Shown piece after piece: positions 6,828 to 15,006 of a stretch of 48,619 nt of DNA; position 1 is the first letter of the stretch; each line of letters starts with the position of its first letter. This DNA is from Opitutales bacterium (GTDB lineage Bacteria; Verrucomicrobiota; Verrucomicrobiia; Opitutales; Oceanipulchritudinaceae), in contig JAFIGH010000034.1 in assembly GCA_020831525.1 (NCBI GenBank), positions 1-48,619 of the forward strand, given 5' to 3'. A program made the translations under genes and the position numbers. The notes below the pieces were generated by a model. The model made no database searches. It worked only from the letters and a program-made list of their open reading frames with translations, and was not told the origin of the DNA.

Positions 6828-9485
6828 ATGGGCGGAAGAAAACGGGAGTTGAAAGGGGATTGTACGGAAGAGCAGAAAGCAGCGGAACCGGAGGCGGAGG
6901 TTGCCTTTCCCATCGTTGGCGTGGGCGCGTCGGCGGGCGGCCTTGAGGCGCTGGAGCAGTTTTTTGCGAAGGCCTCGGGAGGCGCCGGAATGGCCTACGT
7001 AATCATCCAACACCTCGACCCGACCCGCGAGGGGATGATGCCGGAATTACTGCAGCGCGGCACGGCGATGCCCGTTGTCCAGGTGGAAGACCGCACTCCG
7101 GTGAGGAAGGACCACGTCTATGTGATTCCGCCGAACAAGGACATGTCGATTCTGCACGGGGTTTTGCATTTGCTGGAGCCGAGAGCGCCGCGCGGGCAGC
7201 GCCTGCCGATTGATTATTTTCTGCGCTCGCTCGCGCTGGACCAGCGGGAGCGGAGTATCGGGGTGATCCTTTCGGGGATGGGATCCGACGGGACGCTCGG
7301 GTTGCGGGCCATCAAGGAACAGGGCGGGCTTGTCCTCGTGCAGGAGCCCGCGACGGCAAAGTGCGACGGCATGCCGGGCAGCGCCATCGAGGCCGGTCTT
7401 GCCGATATCGTCGCTCCGGCGGGCGAGATTCCGGCAAGGATTGCTGCTTGGCTGGAGCGCAAGCCGCTTCGGGGAGATGGAGCGGAAGCGTTGCCGGAGG
7501 GTTCGCGAAGCGCGCTGGATAAAGCCGTCATCCTTCTGCGCGAACACGCGGGGCACGATTTTTCACACTACAAGCGCAATACACTCTACCGGCGGATCGG
7601 GCGCCGCATGGGCATCCACCAGATCGACCGGATCGAGGCCTATATCCGCTACCTGCGCGACAATCCGCAGGAACTGGATCTGCTCTTCAAGGAGTTGTTG
7701 ATCGGCGTGACGAGTTTCTTTCGCGACCGCGACGCGTGGGACCGTCTGCGGGAGGACGCGCTGCCCGCGCTGCTTGCGAGCCACACTCCGGGGAGCGCCC
7801 TGCGGGCGTGGGTGCCGGGTTGTTCGACCGGCGAGGAGGCGTATTCTCTGGCCATGGTGATGCGTGAAGCGGCGGACAAACACCGGTCGGCGGGGAGCTT
7901 TCCCATGCAGGTGTTCGCCACCGATCTTGATGGCGACGCCGTCGACCGGGCGAGAACCGGTCTCTACCCGGAAAACATTGCCGCCGATGTCCCGGCGGAC
8001 CGGCTCAAGCGTTTTTTTAACAAGGAAGAGCGTGGCTACCAGATCCGCGCGGAGATCCGGGAGATGGTCATCTTCGCGACGCAGAACCTCATCACGGATC
8101 CGCCGTTCACGAAGCTGGACATCCTGAGTTGCCGCAACCTCCTGATCTACCTCGGCCCGGAAATACAGCGTAAGTTGATTCCGCTTTTTCACTACGGGTT
8201 GAACCCGGGCGGGGTCCTTTTTCTTGGCAGCGCGGAGACGGTGGGTGAGTTCACTTCTCTGTTTTCGCCGGTCGACGCAAAGGCGCGCCTCTACAAGTGT
8301 CTCGCACCCCGGGACCGGCACCATCCGCCGGAGTTTCCGGCGGCCTTCGGAACACGGGTTCCCGGCCGGGTGGACGCGGCGCGGAGCCCGAAGCCGGTCG
8401 CGAACCTGCAATCGCAGGCGGACGAACTCGTCCTGCGCTCCTTCGCGCCCCCGGCGGTCCTCGTCAATGACAAGGGCGACATCCTCTATATCAGCGGACG
8501 TACGGGGAAGTATCTGGAGCCGGCCGCGGGCAAGGCAAACTGGAACCTCTTTGCCATGGCGCGCGAAGGGATGCGCAACGAACTCCTCGGCGCGTTTCAG
8601 AAGGCCTTGCGCAAGGAGGAGCGTATTCTGGTCCGGGGGCTGCGGCCGGAGGGGTTCACTGAGGGCCGGGCGGTGGATGTCGCGGTGGAACGTATCACCG
8701 GGGGCGGTGATTTGCAGGGCTTGGTTATGCTCGTTTTCTTTGAAGTCGCGCTTCCCGCGGAAGTGAAGCGGCGCGGGCGTTCCGCGGCGTCATCCGCCGC
8801 GAATCCGCAGTTGGACGAACTCAGGCGCGAGCTGAACGAGGCGCGGGACGACGCGCGGCTTACCCGCGAGAGCATGCAAACCACGCAGGAAGAACTCCTC
8901 TCGGCCAATGAGGAGCTGCAGTCCACCAACGAGGAAGTCCAGTCCGCCAACGAGGAGTTGATGACCTCGAAGGAGGAAATGCAGTCGCTCAACGAGGAGT
9001 TGCAGACGGTGAACGCCGAACTGCAGGCCAAGGTCGACGAGTTGTCCCGCAGCAGCAACGACATGAAGAACCTCCTCGACAGCACTGACATCGCCACTCT
9101 GTTTCTCGACAACGACCTCAACGTGCGCCGCTTCACGGAACGGGCGACGTCGATTTTCAAGTTGATCAAGAGCGACCTCGGGCGCCCCATCACCGATCTT
9201 GCCTCGCGCCTCTGCTATCCTGAGTTGGAGGAGGATGCGCGCGGGGTTCTGCGCAGCCTGCTCGCGTCCGAGAAAGCCGTGAGCACAGAGGATGGCTCAT
9301 GGTTCACGTTGCGCATCATGCCCTACCGGACCTTGGACAACCGTATCGACGGTTTGGTCATCACCTTTGCGGATATCACGGCGGCCAAGCAACTGGAGGG
9401 CCGGTTGCGCGACCGGCACGCCGATCTGGAGGCGCGCGTCGCCTGCGGCGGCGGGAAAAAGAACGGAGGATCCAATGGCAACTGA
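6828..9485 (+). CDS. CheB-CheR-PAS hybrid chemotaxis-type protein
   Basis: An 885-residue fusion. Residues about 27-205 form a CheB methylesterase domain with the Ser/His/Asp triad visible as GASAGG (S35), QHLDP and GMGSDGT. Residues about 230-500 are a CheR methyltransferase with the SAM-binding motif WVPGCSTGEEAYSLA and the CheR core block SCRNLLIYL. A long coiled coil follows (about 655-745, with repeats such as SANEELQSTNEEVQ), then a PAS domain (about 750-865, ending FADITAAKQLEGRL). There is no kinase domain of its own. The next gene, a histidine kinase, overlaps the 3' end by 11 bp. No chemoreceptor or CheA gene is in the window, so such fusions probably modulate the adjacent kinase rather than motility (inference). 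Confidence 0.92.
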   Translation: MGGRKRELKGDCTEEQKAAEPEAEVAFPIVGVGASAGGLEALEQFFAKASGGAGMAYVIIQHLDPTREGMMPELLQRGTAMPVVQVEDRTPVRKDHVYVIPPNKDMSILHGVLHLLEPRAPRGQRLPIDYFLRSLALDQRERSIGVILSGMGSDGTLGLRAIKEQGGLVLVQEPATAKCDGMPGSAIEAGLADIVAPAGEIPARIAAWLERKPLRGDGAEALPEGSRSALDKAVILLREHAGHDFSHYKRNTLYRRIGRRMGIHQIDRIEAYIRYLRDNPQELDLLFKELLIGVTSFFRDRDAWDRLREDALPALLASHTPGSALRAWVPGCSTGEEAYSLAMVMREAADKHRSAGSFPMQVFATDLDGDAVDRARTGLYPENIAADVPADRLKRFFNKEERGYQIRAEIREMVIFATQNLITDPPFTKLDILSCRNLLIYLGPEIQRKLIPLFHYGLNPGGVLFLGSAETVGEFTSLFSPVDAKARLYKCLAPRDRHHPPEFPAAFGTRVPGRVDAARSPKPVANLQSQADELVLRSFAPPAVLVNDKGDILYISGRTGKYLEPAAGKANWNLFAMAREGMRNELLGAFQKALRKEERILVRGLRPEGFTEGRAVDVAVERITGGGDLQGLVMLVFFEVALPAEVKRRGRSAASSAANPQLDELRRELNEARDDARLTRESMQTTQEELLSANEELQSTNEEVQSANEELMTSKEEMQSLNEELQTVNAELQAKVDELSRSSNDMKNLLDSTDIATLFLDNDLNVRRFTERATSIFKLIKSDLGRPITDLASRLCYPELEEDARGVLRSLLASEKAVSTEDGSWFTLRIMPYRTLDNRIDGLVITFADITAAKQLEGRLRDRHADLEARVACGGGKKNGGSNGN

Positions 9486-10881
9486 GCCCGAAGCTGAGCA
9501 CGGCGATGCCGCCGCGTTGCGCCGCCGCGCCGAAAAACGGCTGCGGGTGCAGGCACCGCCTCCGCTGCCGCAGGAAGGTGATCGGCGTCGTATCCTGCAT
9601 GAACTGCAGGTCCATCAGATTCAGCTGGAGATGCAAAATGCGGAGCTGCGCGACGCCCGTGCCCGCCTTGAAGACTTGGTGGAGAAATACACCGACCTCT
9701 ACGATTTCGCGCCGGTGGGCTATTTCTCGCTGGACGCGACGGGGCGGATACAGGAGGTGAACCTGCCGGGAGCGGCCATGCTCGGGGTCGAGCGTTCCAA
9801 TCTGTTGCGGCGGCGCTTTGCCGGATTTGTCGCGCGCGGATATCACGCTGTCTTCGAGAATTTCTTGCGCGATGCGTTCGGGGGCTCACAGAAGCAGATG
9901 TGCGAGTTGGCTCTCGACCTCGGAGCAAAGGAGCCGGCATGGGTCGACTTGCAGGCCACGACGACCGCGTCTACGGGTGACGGCAGGCCGCTGTGCCGTC
10001 TCGCCGTGTCGGATATCACGGCACAGAAACACGCCGCCGAGGCGCGGCTTCGCGTAGCCGCGCTGGAGGCCATGAACACGGCGCTTGAAAATGAGGTTTC
10101 GAGGCGGAAGATGGTGGAAAAGTCCCTCCGGGATAGCCGCCAAAGCCAAAGTCTTTTGCTCACCGAATCGATGCGCATGGAGCAGGAACTGCGGCTTCTC
10201 TCCCACCAGGTCCTGCATGTGCAGGAAGAAGAGCGCAAACGCATCAGCCATGATCTGCACGATGAAATCGCGCAGACCCTTGCCGCCGTCAACGTCCACC
10301 TTGCCGATCTCTCGCGCGGCGCCGTTTTGGACGGGGAGGACATCAGCGGGAAGATTGTGAAGACGCAGAAGCTGGTGGAGCGGTCGATTGAAAGCGTGCA
10401 CCGCTTTGCCATGGGGCTGCGGCCGACCCAACTGGACGACCTCGGGTTGATCCAGGCCCTGCGGGGCTACACCAAGGAATTCACGAAACGAACGGAGATT
10501 CCGGTCCACCTGAAGACACCCGGCGAGTTGAAACCACTCGGCGACAGCCGGTCTGTCGCGCTCTACCGTGTGGCTCAGGCCGCCTTGACGAACGTCGCCG
10601 AACACGCCGACGCCACGCGGGTGGAGGTGGACATCCGCCAGACGCAGCGGTCTGTGTCCATGGAAATCAGCGACGACGGCAAATCCTTTAATGTGAAAGA
10701 GACACTCCATGGAACTAAGTTCAATCGGTTGGGCCTGATCGGGATGAGGGAGCGCGTGGAGATGGTCGGCGGCAAATTCAAGATCGCCTCGTCCCGCGGC
10801 AAGGGGACGACCGTTCGGGTGACGGTGCCCTGCGCCAAAACAGATTCAGTCACCATCCCCGTGACCAAGGATAACTCATGA
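9475..10881 (+). CDS. PAS domain HisKA_3 sensor histidine kinase
   Basis: A 468-residue soluble kinase. An N-terminal coiled coil (LHELQVHQIQLEMQNAELRD) leads to a PAS domain (about 75-190, beginning YDFAPVGYFSLDATGRI) and a second helix. The HisKA_3 dimerisation domain carries the motif EEERKRISHDLHDEIAQ, with His262 as likely phospho-acceptor. The ATPase domain has an N box (ALTNVAEHADAT) and a G box (RLGLIGMRERVEMVGG), typical of NarX/UhpB-type kinases. No membrane segment is seen, so the signal is cytoplasmic. ATG 9475 follows GGAGGA and overlaps the CheB-CheR gene; the stop overlaps the response regulator start as ATGA, so the three are translationally coupled. Confidence 0.93.
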   Translation: MATEPEAEHGDAAALRRRAEKRLRVQAPPPLPQEGDRRRILHELQVHQIQLEMQNAELRDARARLEDLVEKYTDLYDFAPVGYFSLDATGRIQEVNLPGAAMLGVERSNLLRRRFAGFVARGYHAVFENFLRDAFGGSQKQMCELALDLGAKEPAWVDLQATTTASTGDGRPLCRLAVSDITAQKHAAEARLRVAALEAMNTALENEVSRRKMVEKSLRDSRQSQSLLLTESMRMEQELRLLSHQVLHVQEEERKRISHDLHDEIAQTLAAVNVHLADLSRGAVLDGEDISGKIVKTQKLVERSIESVHRFAMGLRPTQLDDLGLIQALRGYTKEFTKRTEIPVHLKTPGELKPLGDSRSVALYRVAQAALTNVAEHADATRVEVDIRQTQRSVSMEISDDGKSFNVKETLHGTKFNRLGLIGMRERVEMVGGKFKIASSRGKGTTVRVTVPCAKTDSVTIPVTKDNS

Positions 10882-11552
10882 AGAACCGTATATCCATCGT
10901 TCTGGCGGAAGATCACCTCATCGTGCGCGAGGGGATCCGCAATCTCCTTCAAGGCGAAGACGATTTCGCCGTCGTCGGCGAAGTCACCAACGGTCGGGAG
11001 GCGATCGAAAAGGTGGCCGAACTCCGTCCGGATGTTGTCGTCATGGACATCGCATTGCCCCTCCTCAACGGCATCGAGGCCTGCCGGCACTTCCACAAAG
11101 CGCACTCAAAGAGCCGCGTGCTCATGCTTTCGGCGCACGGTGACGACGCCTATGTGGAAGGGTCCATCGAAGCCGGGGCGGCCGGCTTCGTCCTCAAACA
11201 GGCACCCGGCAGCGCCCTCGCCCACGCCATCCGCGAGGTCCACGCAGGGCGGCGGTTCTTCAGCGCGGCCATCCTCCAGCGCTACCGCGACGTGCAATCG
11301 GGGCTTCGCGACGGATCCGGGCCGAAAAAGCGACCGCCCCTGACCCCGCGTGAGGCCGAGGTCCTGCAGCTGATCGCGGAGGGCAAGGCCAATAAGGAAA
11401 CCGCCGTCGAACTGGGCATCAGCATCAAGACCGTCGAAAAGCACCGCACCAACCTCATGCGCAAACTCAATATCCACGACACCGCCACCCTCACCCGCTA
11501 TGCAATCGCCGAGGGCATTATTGAAAGCCGCATCCAGAACACCACCGGGTGA
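10878..11552 (+). CDS. NarL/FixJ-type response regulator
   Basis: A 224-residue two-component regulator. The receiver domain (1-125) has acidic residues E11 and D12, phospho-acceptor D57 in VVVMDIALP, and the conserved lysine in GFVLKQAP. A LuxR-type helix-turn-helix (about 150-212) is shown by LTPREAEVLQLIAEGKANKE and IKTVEKHRTNLMRKL. It is the cognate partner of the upstream kinase by a 4-bp overlap. The GGGT-GAT-ACCC-like dyads at 6596, 6709 and 12671 are candidate binding sites (inference). Confidence 0.94.
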   Translation: MKNRISIVLAEDHLIVREGIRNLLQGEDDFAVVGEVTNGREAIEKVAELRPDVVVMDIALPLLNGIEACRHFHKAHSKSRVLMLSAHGDDAYVEGSIEAGAAGFVLKQAPGSALAHAIREVHAGRRFFSAAILQRYRDVQSGLRDGSGPKKRPPLTPREAEVLQLIAEGKANKETAVELGISIKTVEKHRTNLMRKLNIHDTATLTRYAIAEGIIESRIQNTTG

Positions 11553-11582
11553 GGGGAGCGCCGGAGCTTGTCACCATCACGG

Positions 11583-12594
11583 TCACGCGCGCGGGGAGGT
11601 GACTTCGTCAAGGCAGGGTCGCTTCAACTGCGTTTCGTAAACCTTGCGAAAATGAAAGCCCATAATAGAGAAGGTCACGGCCATGGCGAACAAATCCCTC
11701 CGGCGCAGGAGTGTCCATCCCAGAAGCTTCCAGTATTCGAAGCGCTCCCGGCCGACAAGCCCGAGCCTCCATGATGAGCGGAAGAAGGCCCGCAGGTGGG
11801 CGATCTCCATGGCGGGACGGACGGACGGGCGGCGGTATTCGCGGAGGAACTGTTGCACCCGGCGATAGTAGGGCTTGGGAAGGTAGATACTTTCGAAGAT
11901 TCTGCGGTAGCCTTCCTGAAGGGCCTTCATGCTCATCACCGGCTGGATGTTGGTATCGCAGGCGGTATTGTCGCCCCCCGTGAATCCCTTGATGCGGCCC
12001 TCGCCATTGAGGCGCTCGTAGAGGCGGGTGCCGGCCGGCGCCTGCAAAATCCCGACCATCGCCATAACGATCCCGCTGCGCTGGATGAAATCGATCTGGC
12101 GCTGGAAGATGTCGGGGCCGTCACTGTCGAAGCCGACGATGAATCCGCCCTGCACCTGAAGGCCCGCGCGCTGCATGCGCGAGACGCTTTCGAGCAGGTC
12201 GCGATTACAGTTCTGGCGCTTGTTGCATTCCTTCAGGCCCGCCGCGTCAGGGGTTTCTATCCCGACAAAAACGGTGTTGAAACCGGCGCGCCGCATCGCG
12301 TCCATCAACTCCGGATCGTCCGCGCGCTTGCACCGTGCGATGGCGCTTGTGCGCGGATTCACGCTGGACGACCATTCCCCCGATCATCACGAGTTCCGCC
12401 CATGCAAGGTCCTTGTCGCGCAACCGGCGGATATTCAGATCCGCGAGCCGCAGTGCCCAGCTCCCGGGCAACATCGCCGCTACTGTGAGCAAACCGAGGG
12501 GTGGAAAGGCCGCCCGTTTGCCGAGAAAGCGAAGCGCGTATTTGAAGCTCCAGTAGGTCGCCGGAATCTCCGGGTTGATCAGCAAGACATTCAC
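11583..12594 (-). pseudogene. Decayed B12-binding radical SAM (DUF4070-type) gene
   Basis: Two frames together encode the two ends of one family. The 5' part (GTG 12594) reads as a B12-binding domain start: NVLLINPEIPATYWSFKYAL, AAFPPLGLLTVAAMLP, MVVQRESA. The 3' part, in another frame from about 12362, reads as the C-terminal half: ADDPELMDAMRRAGFNTVFV, GIETPDAAGLKECNKRQN, VQGGFIVGFDSD, then a DUF4070-like end. Intact relatives are about 480-500 residues; here about 340 codons remain. The middle, including the CxxxCxxC iron-sulfur motif, is absent in both frames, and a +1 frameshift is needed to join the halves near 12340-12360. Deletion plus frameshift means no active enzyme. The remaining 3' reading frame is well preserved, so decay is probably recent. 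Confidence 0.8.
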
Positions 12595-12670
12595 AATGCA
12601 TCTCTGTGGTTCACGTAAGGGATTCTCCTTCCGAGGTTGGAAATGCATTGGAAGAATGGCAATCCGTTCT

Positions 12671-12689
12671 ACATGGGGTGATACCCTAC
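12671..12689 (-). promoter_or_regulatory. GTAGGG-CACCCCAT motif before the decayed radical SAM gene
   Basis: Read on the minus strand this is GTAGGGTATCACCCCATGT, 77 bp upstream of the GTG start of the radical SAM pseudogene. It is the third copy of the motif seen twice in the 6489-6827 region, with the same orientation toward the gene and the core palindrome GGGT-GAT-ACCC. No clear -10 element follows. Confidence 0.45.
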
Positions 12690-12749
12690 CCGGTAAGAAC
12701 CTACGACGAATCTTTACCGGTCCGGAACGTGTCCGTTGCGGAGAAGTTC

Positions 12750-12812
12750 AGGGGCTGGAAAACCCCTACGGGGTCAAGCGAAGCGGGCGCGGCCCCGCCG
12801 GAGCACGGGCTT
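12750..12812. repeat. Degenerate REP-like palindromic repeat
   Basis: AGGGG-CTGGAAAA-CCCCT (12750-12767) is followed by GCGAAGCGGGC and GAGCACGGGC. The blocks CTGGAAAACCC, GCGAAGCGGGC and GGAGCAC all recur in the repeat cluster at 21824-21920, so this looks like an eroded copy of the same family. It ends at the stop codon of the Trp-tail gene. Confidence 0.45.
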
Positions 12813-13533
12813 ACTCCGAGGGAAGCATGAAGAACCAGATGGCCGAAACGCCGGGAAACGTGCCGGGGGGCAGGTAGACCCACTGCTCAAGGGCGGATGA
12901 ATAGAGCCATGGATCGTGGGTCACATAGACCCAGCCGAGTTGTCCGGCCATGTCGACCCAGTGTTCATCGACGAGGGTGTAGCCCTTCCAGGTGCCTTCC
13001 GGATCCACGTGCGGTCCGGCGACTTTCAGGTTGTCGATGGCCACGGAAATGTCGGCGCCGAGGACTGCGCCCGTGATCATTTCGAAGCGCAGGTCGACAT
13101 ACGTCGCTTCCGCCGGCACATCTTTGGCGACAAAGGTCAGTGAGGTATGCGACGTGCTGTTGATCAACGCCTCGACATTGAAGTTGATGAAAAACTGCGG
13201 GAAGCCCTCCGGCTCGATATAAAAGTGAAAGACCCCGGCGATATCGGTGAGGATGAGCGCGTCGAAGGTGACCGTGATATCGGAATCATCCTCAAAATCA
13301 AGCGGCAGCCGCACGGTGAAGTTTTTATTCGTCGGCTGCACATTGTTGGCAACGATCACCGCCCCGCCCGGGTTCCCGTCGGTCGCACTCCATTGCGGTT
13401 CGCCGGTCCAATCCGCTATCGCGTCGGCCGTATCGAAGCTTTCTTCGTAGATTGGCGTGCCGGTCGCAGCGGCAGTGAGGGCGGCAAGCGCGAAGGCGCC
13501 CGCGAGGGGTGTAAGGGTCCTTGTCGTGTTCAT
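12811..13533 (-). CDS. Secreted protein with Trp/Tyr-rich C-terminal tail
   Basis: A 240-residue protein of unknown function. A signal peptide (about residues 1-26, MNTTRTLTPLAGAFALAALT) precedes a beta-rich, jelly-roll-like region (27-180) with alternating hydrophobic strands such as FTVRLPLDFEDDSDITVTFD and ISVAIDNLKVAG, reminiscent of extracellular carbohydrate-binding modules. The last 60 residues form a Trp/Tyr-rich tail (GQLGWVYVTHDPWLYSSALE, QWVYLPPG) closely related to the GH16 tail (GWLGPLYVESDPWIW, WLYVPP). A near-perfect TGCAT-n4-ATGCA palindrome lies 117 bp upstream of ATG 13533. These two links suggest it works with the glucan-degrading proteins at the cell surface (inference). 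Confidence 0.75.
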   Translation of the reverse strand: MNTTRTLTPLAGAFALAALTAAATGTPIYEESFDTADAIADWTGEPQWSATDGNPGGAVIVANNVQPTNKNFTVRLPLDFEDDSDITVTFDALILTDIAGVFHFYIEPEGFPQFFINFNVEALINSTSHTSLTFVAKDVPAEATYVDLRFEMITGAVLGADISVAIDNLKVAGPHVDPEGTWKGYTLVDEHWVDMAGQLGWVYVTHDPWLYSSALEQWVYLPPGTFPGVSAIWFFMLPSE

Positions 13534-13649
13534 GGGTAATCCAGTTCTTTTGCGTGAGTATTGGCCGCCCGAACCGGACACCAGCGGGTGCTCGTCGGCG
13601 CGGCTGCATGGAGAAAAGCCGCTCCGGGGCGGTCACGTCAAGTAAATTA

Positions 13650-13663
13650 TGCATATTCATGCA
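13650..13663. promoter_or_regulatory. TGCAT-n4-ATGCA palindrome, copy 3 (best)
   Basis: TGCAT ATTC ATGCA is a perfect 5-bp inverted repeat with a 4-bp spacer in an AT-rich patch; a further ATGCA half-site follows at 13671-13675. It lies upstream of the minus-strand Trp-tail gene. Copies 1 and 2 precede the SUMF1 and GH16 genes. Confidence 0.5.
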
Positions 13664-13821
13664 AAATAATATGCAGAACTGAAGTGCGGGCGTGTTGGTG
13701 TCCGTAAGAGCAGGTGCAGCCGGCTGAAGACCGCGCGCGGCAGTGCCGGACGGGGTGGGGGCATGCGTACCTGCAGGGTTCCGGGCGGACAATTGCACCG
13801 CACGATGGGCGCACGGGTCCC

Positions 13822-14919
13822 CTACCGGGCGAAGAGGTCGAGCTGTTTGCCGCCGACGGGTCGGAAGGCGTCTGTGCGGAGGGTATGGGGGCGGGCGGTG
13901 AAGCCGCTGCGGCGCACGCCGAGTTCGTAGAGCTGGCGGAGAGTCTGCGCCCAGAGACCGGTGCCGCGGAAACGGCGGCCCGGTGCGGTGTCGTTGAGGC
14001 TGCCGCCGCGCAGTGAGCGGAGGCGGTCTTCGACGCGGGCGCGTTTGCCCGGAAACTCCCGCTCGAGCCAGTCGAGAAAGACGGTGTCGGTTCCCCGCGG
14101 GAGGCGGAGGGGCAGGTAGTGGACCCAGCGTGCCCCGGCCTCCTTGGCGGCGGCAACAATGCCGGGGAGTTCAGTGTCGGTGAGTCCTGGAATCATGGGC
14201 GCGGCCATGACGCCGACGGGGATGCCTGCCTCCGCGAGGGCGGCGACGGCTTCGAGGCGTCGCCGCGGAGAGGCGGTGCGGGGCTCCATGCGGCGGGCGA
14301 GGCCGCTGTCGAGAGTGGTGACGGAGAGGGAGACACTCACGCCGCCCCACGCGGCGAAGGAAGCGAGGAGGTCGCGGTCGCGCAGGACGAGGCTGTTTTT
14401 GGTAATGAGGGAGACGGGATTGCGGAAGCGGGCGAGGACGGCAAGGCAGTCGCGCGTGACCTGCCGGTGCCGTTCCGCCGGTTGGTAGGGGTCGGTGACT
14501 CCGCTGAGAAAGAGAGGACGGGGCTGCCATGAGGGCGCGGAAAGCGCGCTTTCGAGAAGACGGGCCGCGTTGCTCTTGACGAGGATGCGCGTCTCGAAGT
14601 CGAGCCCCGCGCTCCACCCGAGGTATTCGTGCGTGGGCCGGGCATAACAGTAGGCGCAGCCGTGCTCGCACCCGCGGTAGGGATTGAGGCTGGCTTCGAA
14701 AGGCAGGTCGGGGCTGCGGTTTTCGGAGACGACGGATACGCTGGAGTCTTCGTAGAAAACGGTGTCGACGCGGTCCGGCGGCTGGTCCGCGGGGTCGGGC
14801 TCGAATCGGGAGCGGGCGAAGCGGACGGCGGGGTTGATGCCCGTGCCGCGGGCTTTCGGTTGATCTCGGCGGGCGTCCATGCAGCGTCCGGACAACATGG
14901 AGCGTGTGCGTTTGTTCAT
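13822..14919 (-). CDS. PA0069-family radical SAM protein
   Basis: A 365-residue radical SAM protein. The [4Fe-4S] motif CxxxCxxC is at C84, C88 and C91 (YRGCEHGCAYCYARP), followed by a TIM-barrel with FLSGVTDPYQPAER and GVSVSLSVTTLD. RGTGINPAVRF and SLNPYRGCEHGC are typical of the PA0069/Rv2578c family related to spore photoproduct lyase; the reaction is not known. The frame extends one TTG codon upstream, but ATG 14919 is the first normal start; an internal Met at residue 14 is an alternative. The gene is followed by 288 bp upstream of the Trp-tail gene with no clear coupling. Confidence 0.88.
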   Translation of the reverse strand: MNKRTRSMLSGRCMDARRDQPKARGTGINPAVRFARSRFEPDPADQPPDRVDTVFYEDSSVSVVSENRSPDLPFEASLNPYRGCEHGCAYCYARPTHEYLGWSAGLDFETRILVKSNAARLLESALSAPSWQPRPLFLSGVTDPYQPAERHRQVTRDCLAVLARFRNPVSLITKNSLVLRDRDLLASFAAWGGVSVSLSVTTLDSGLARRMEPRTASPRRRLEAVAALAEAGIPVGVMAAPMIPGLTDTELPGIVAAAKEAGARWVHYLPLRLPRGTDTVFLDWLEREFPGKRARVEDRLRSLRGGSLNDTAPGRRFRGTGLWAQTLRQLYELGVRRSGFTARPHTLRTDAFRPVGGKQLDLFAR

Positions 14920-14947
14920 CAAATCAATTCCGCCCCGACCCAGAAAA

Positions 14948-14980
14948 AAAGCCCCTCCGGCGGATGCGCGGAGGGGCTTT
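14948..14980 (-). terminator. Rho-independent terminator of the YbaY-like gene
   Basis: The stem AAAGCCCCTCCG (14948-14959) pairs with CGGAGGGGCTTT (14969-14980) across a 9-nt loop. On the minus strand the hairpin is followed by a run of T residues (complement of the A run at 14944-14950). The plus side also has an A/T run, so it may work both ways. Confidence 0.85.
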
Positions 14981-15006
14981 GAAAAAAAAGAAATCTACGT
15001 GGACGC

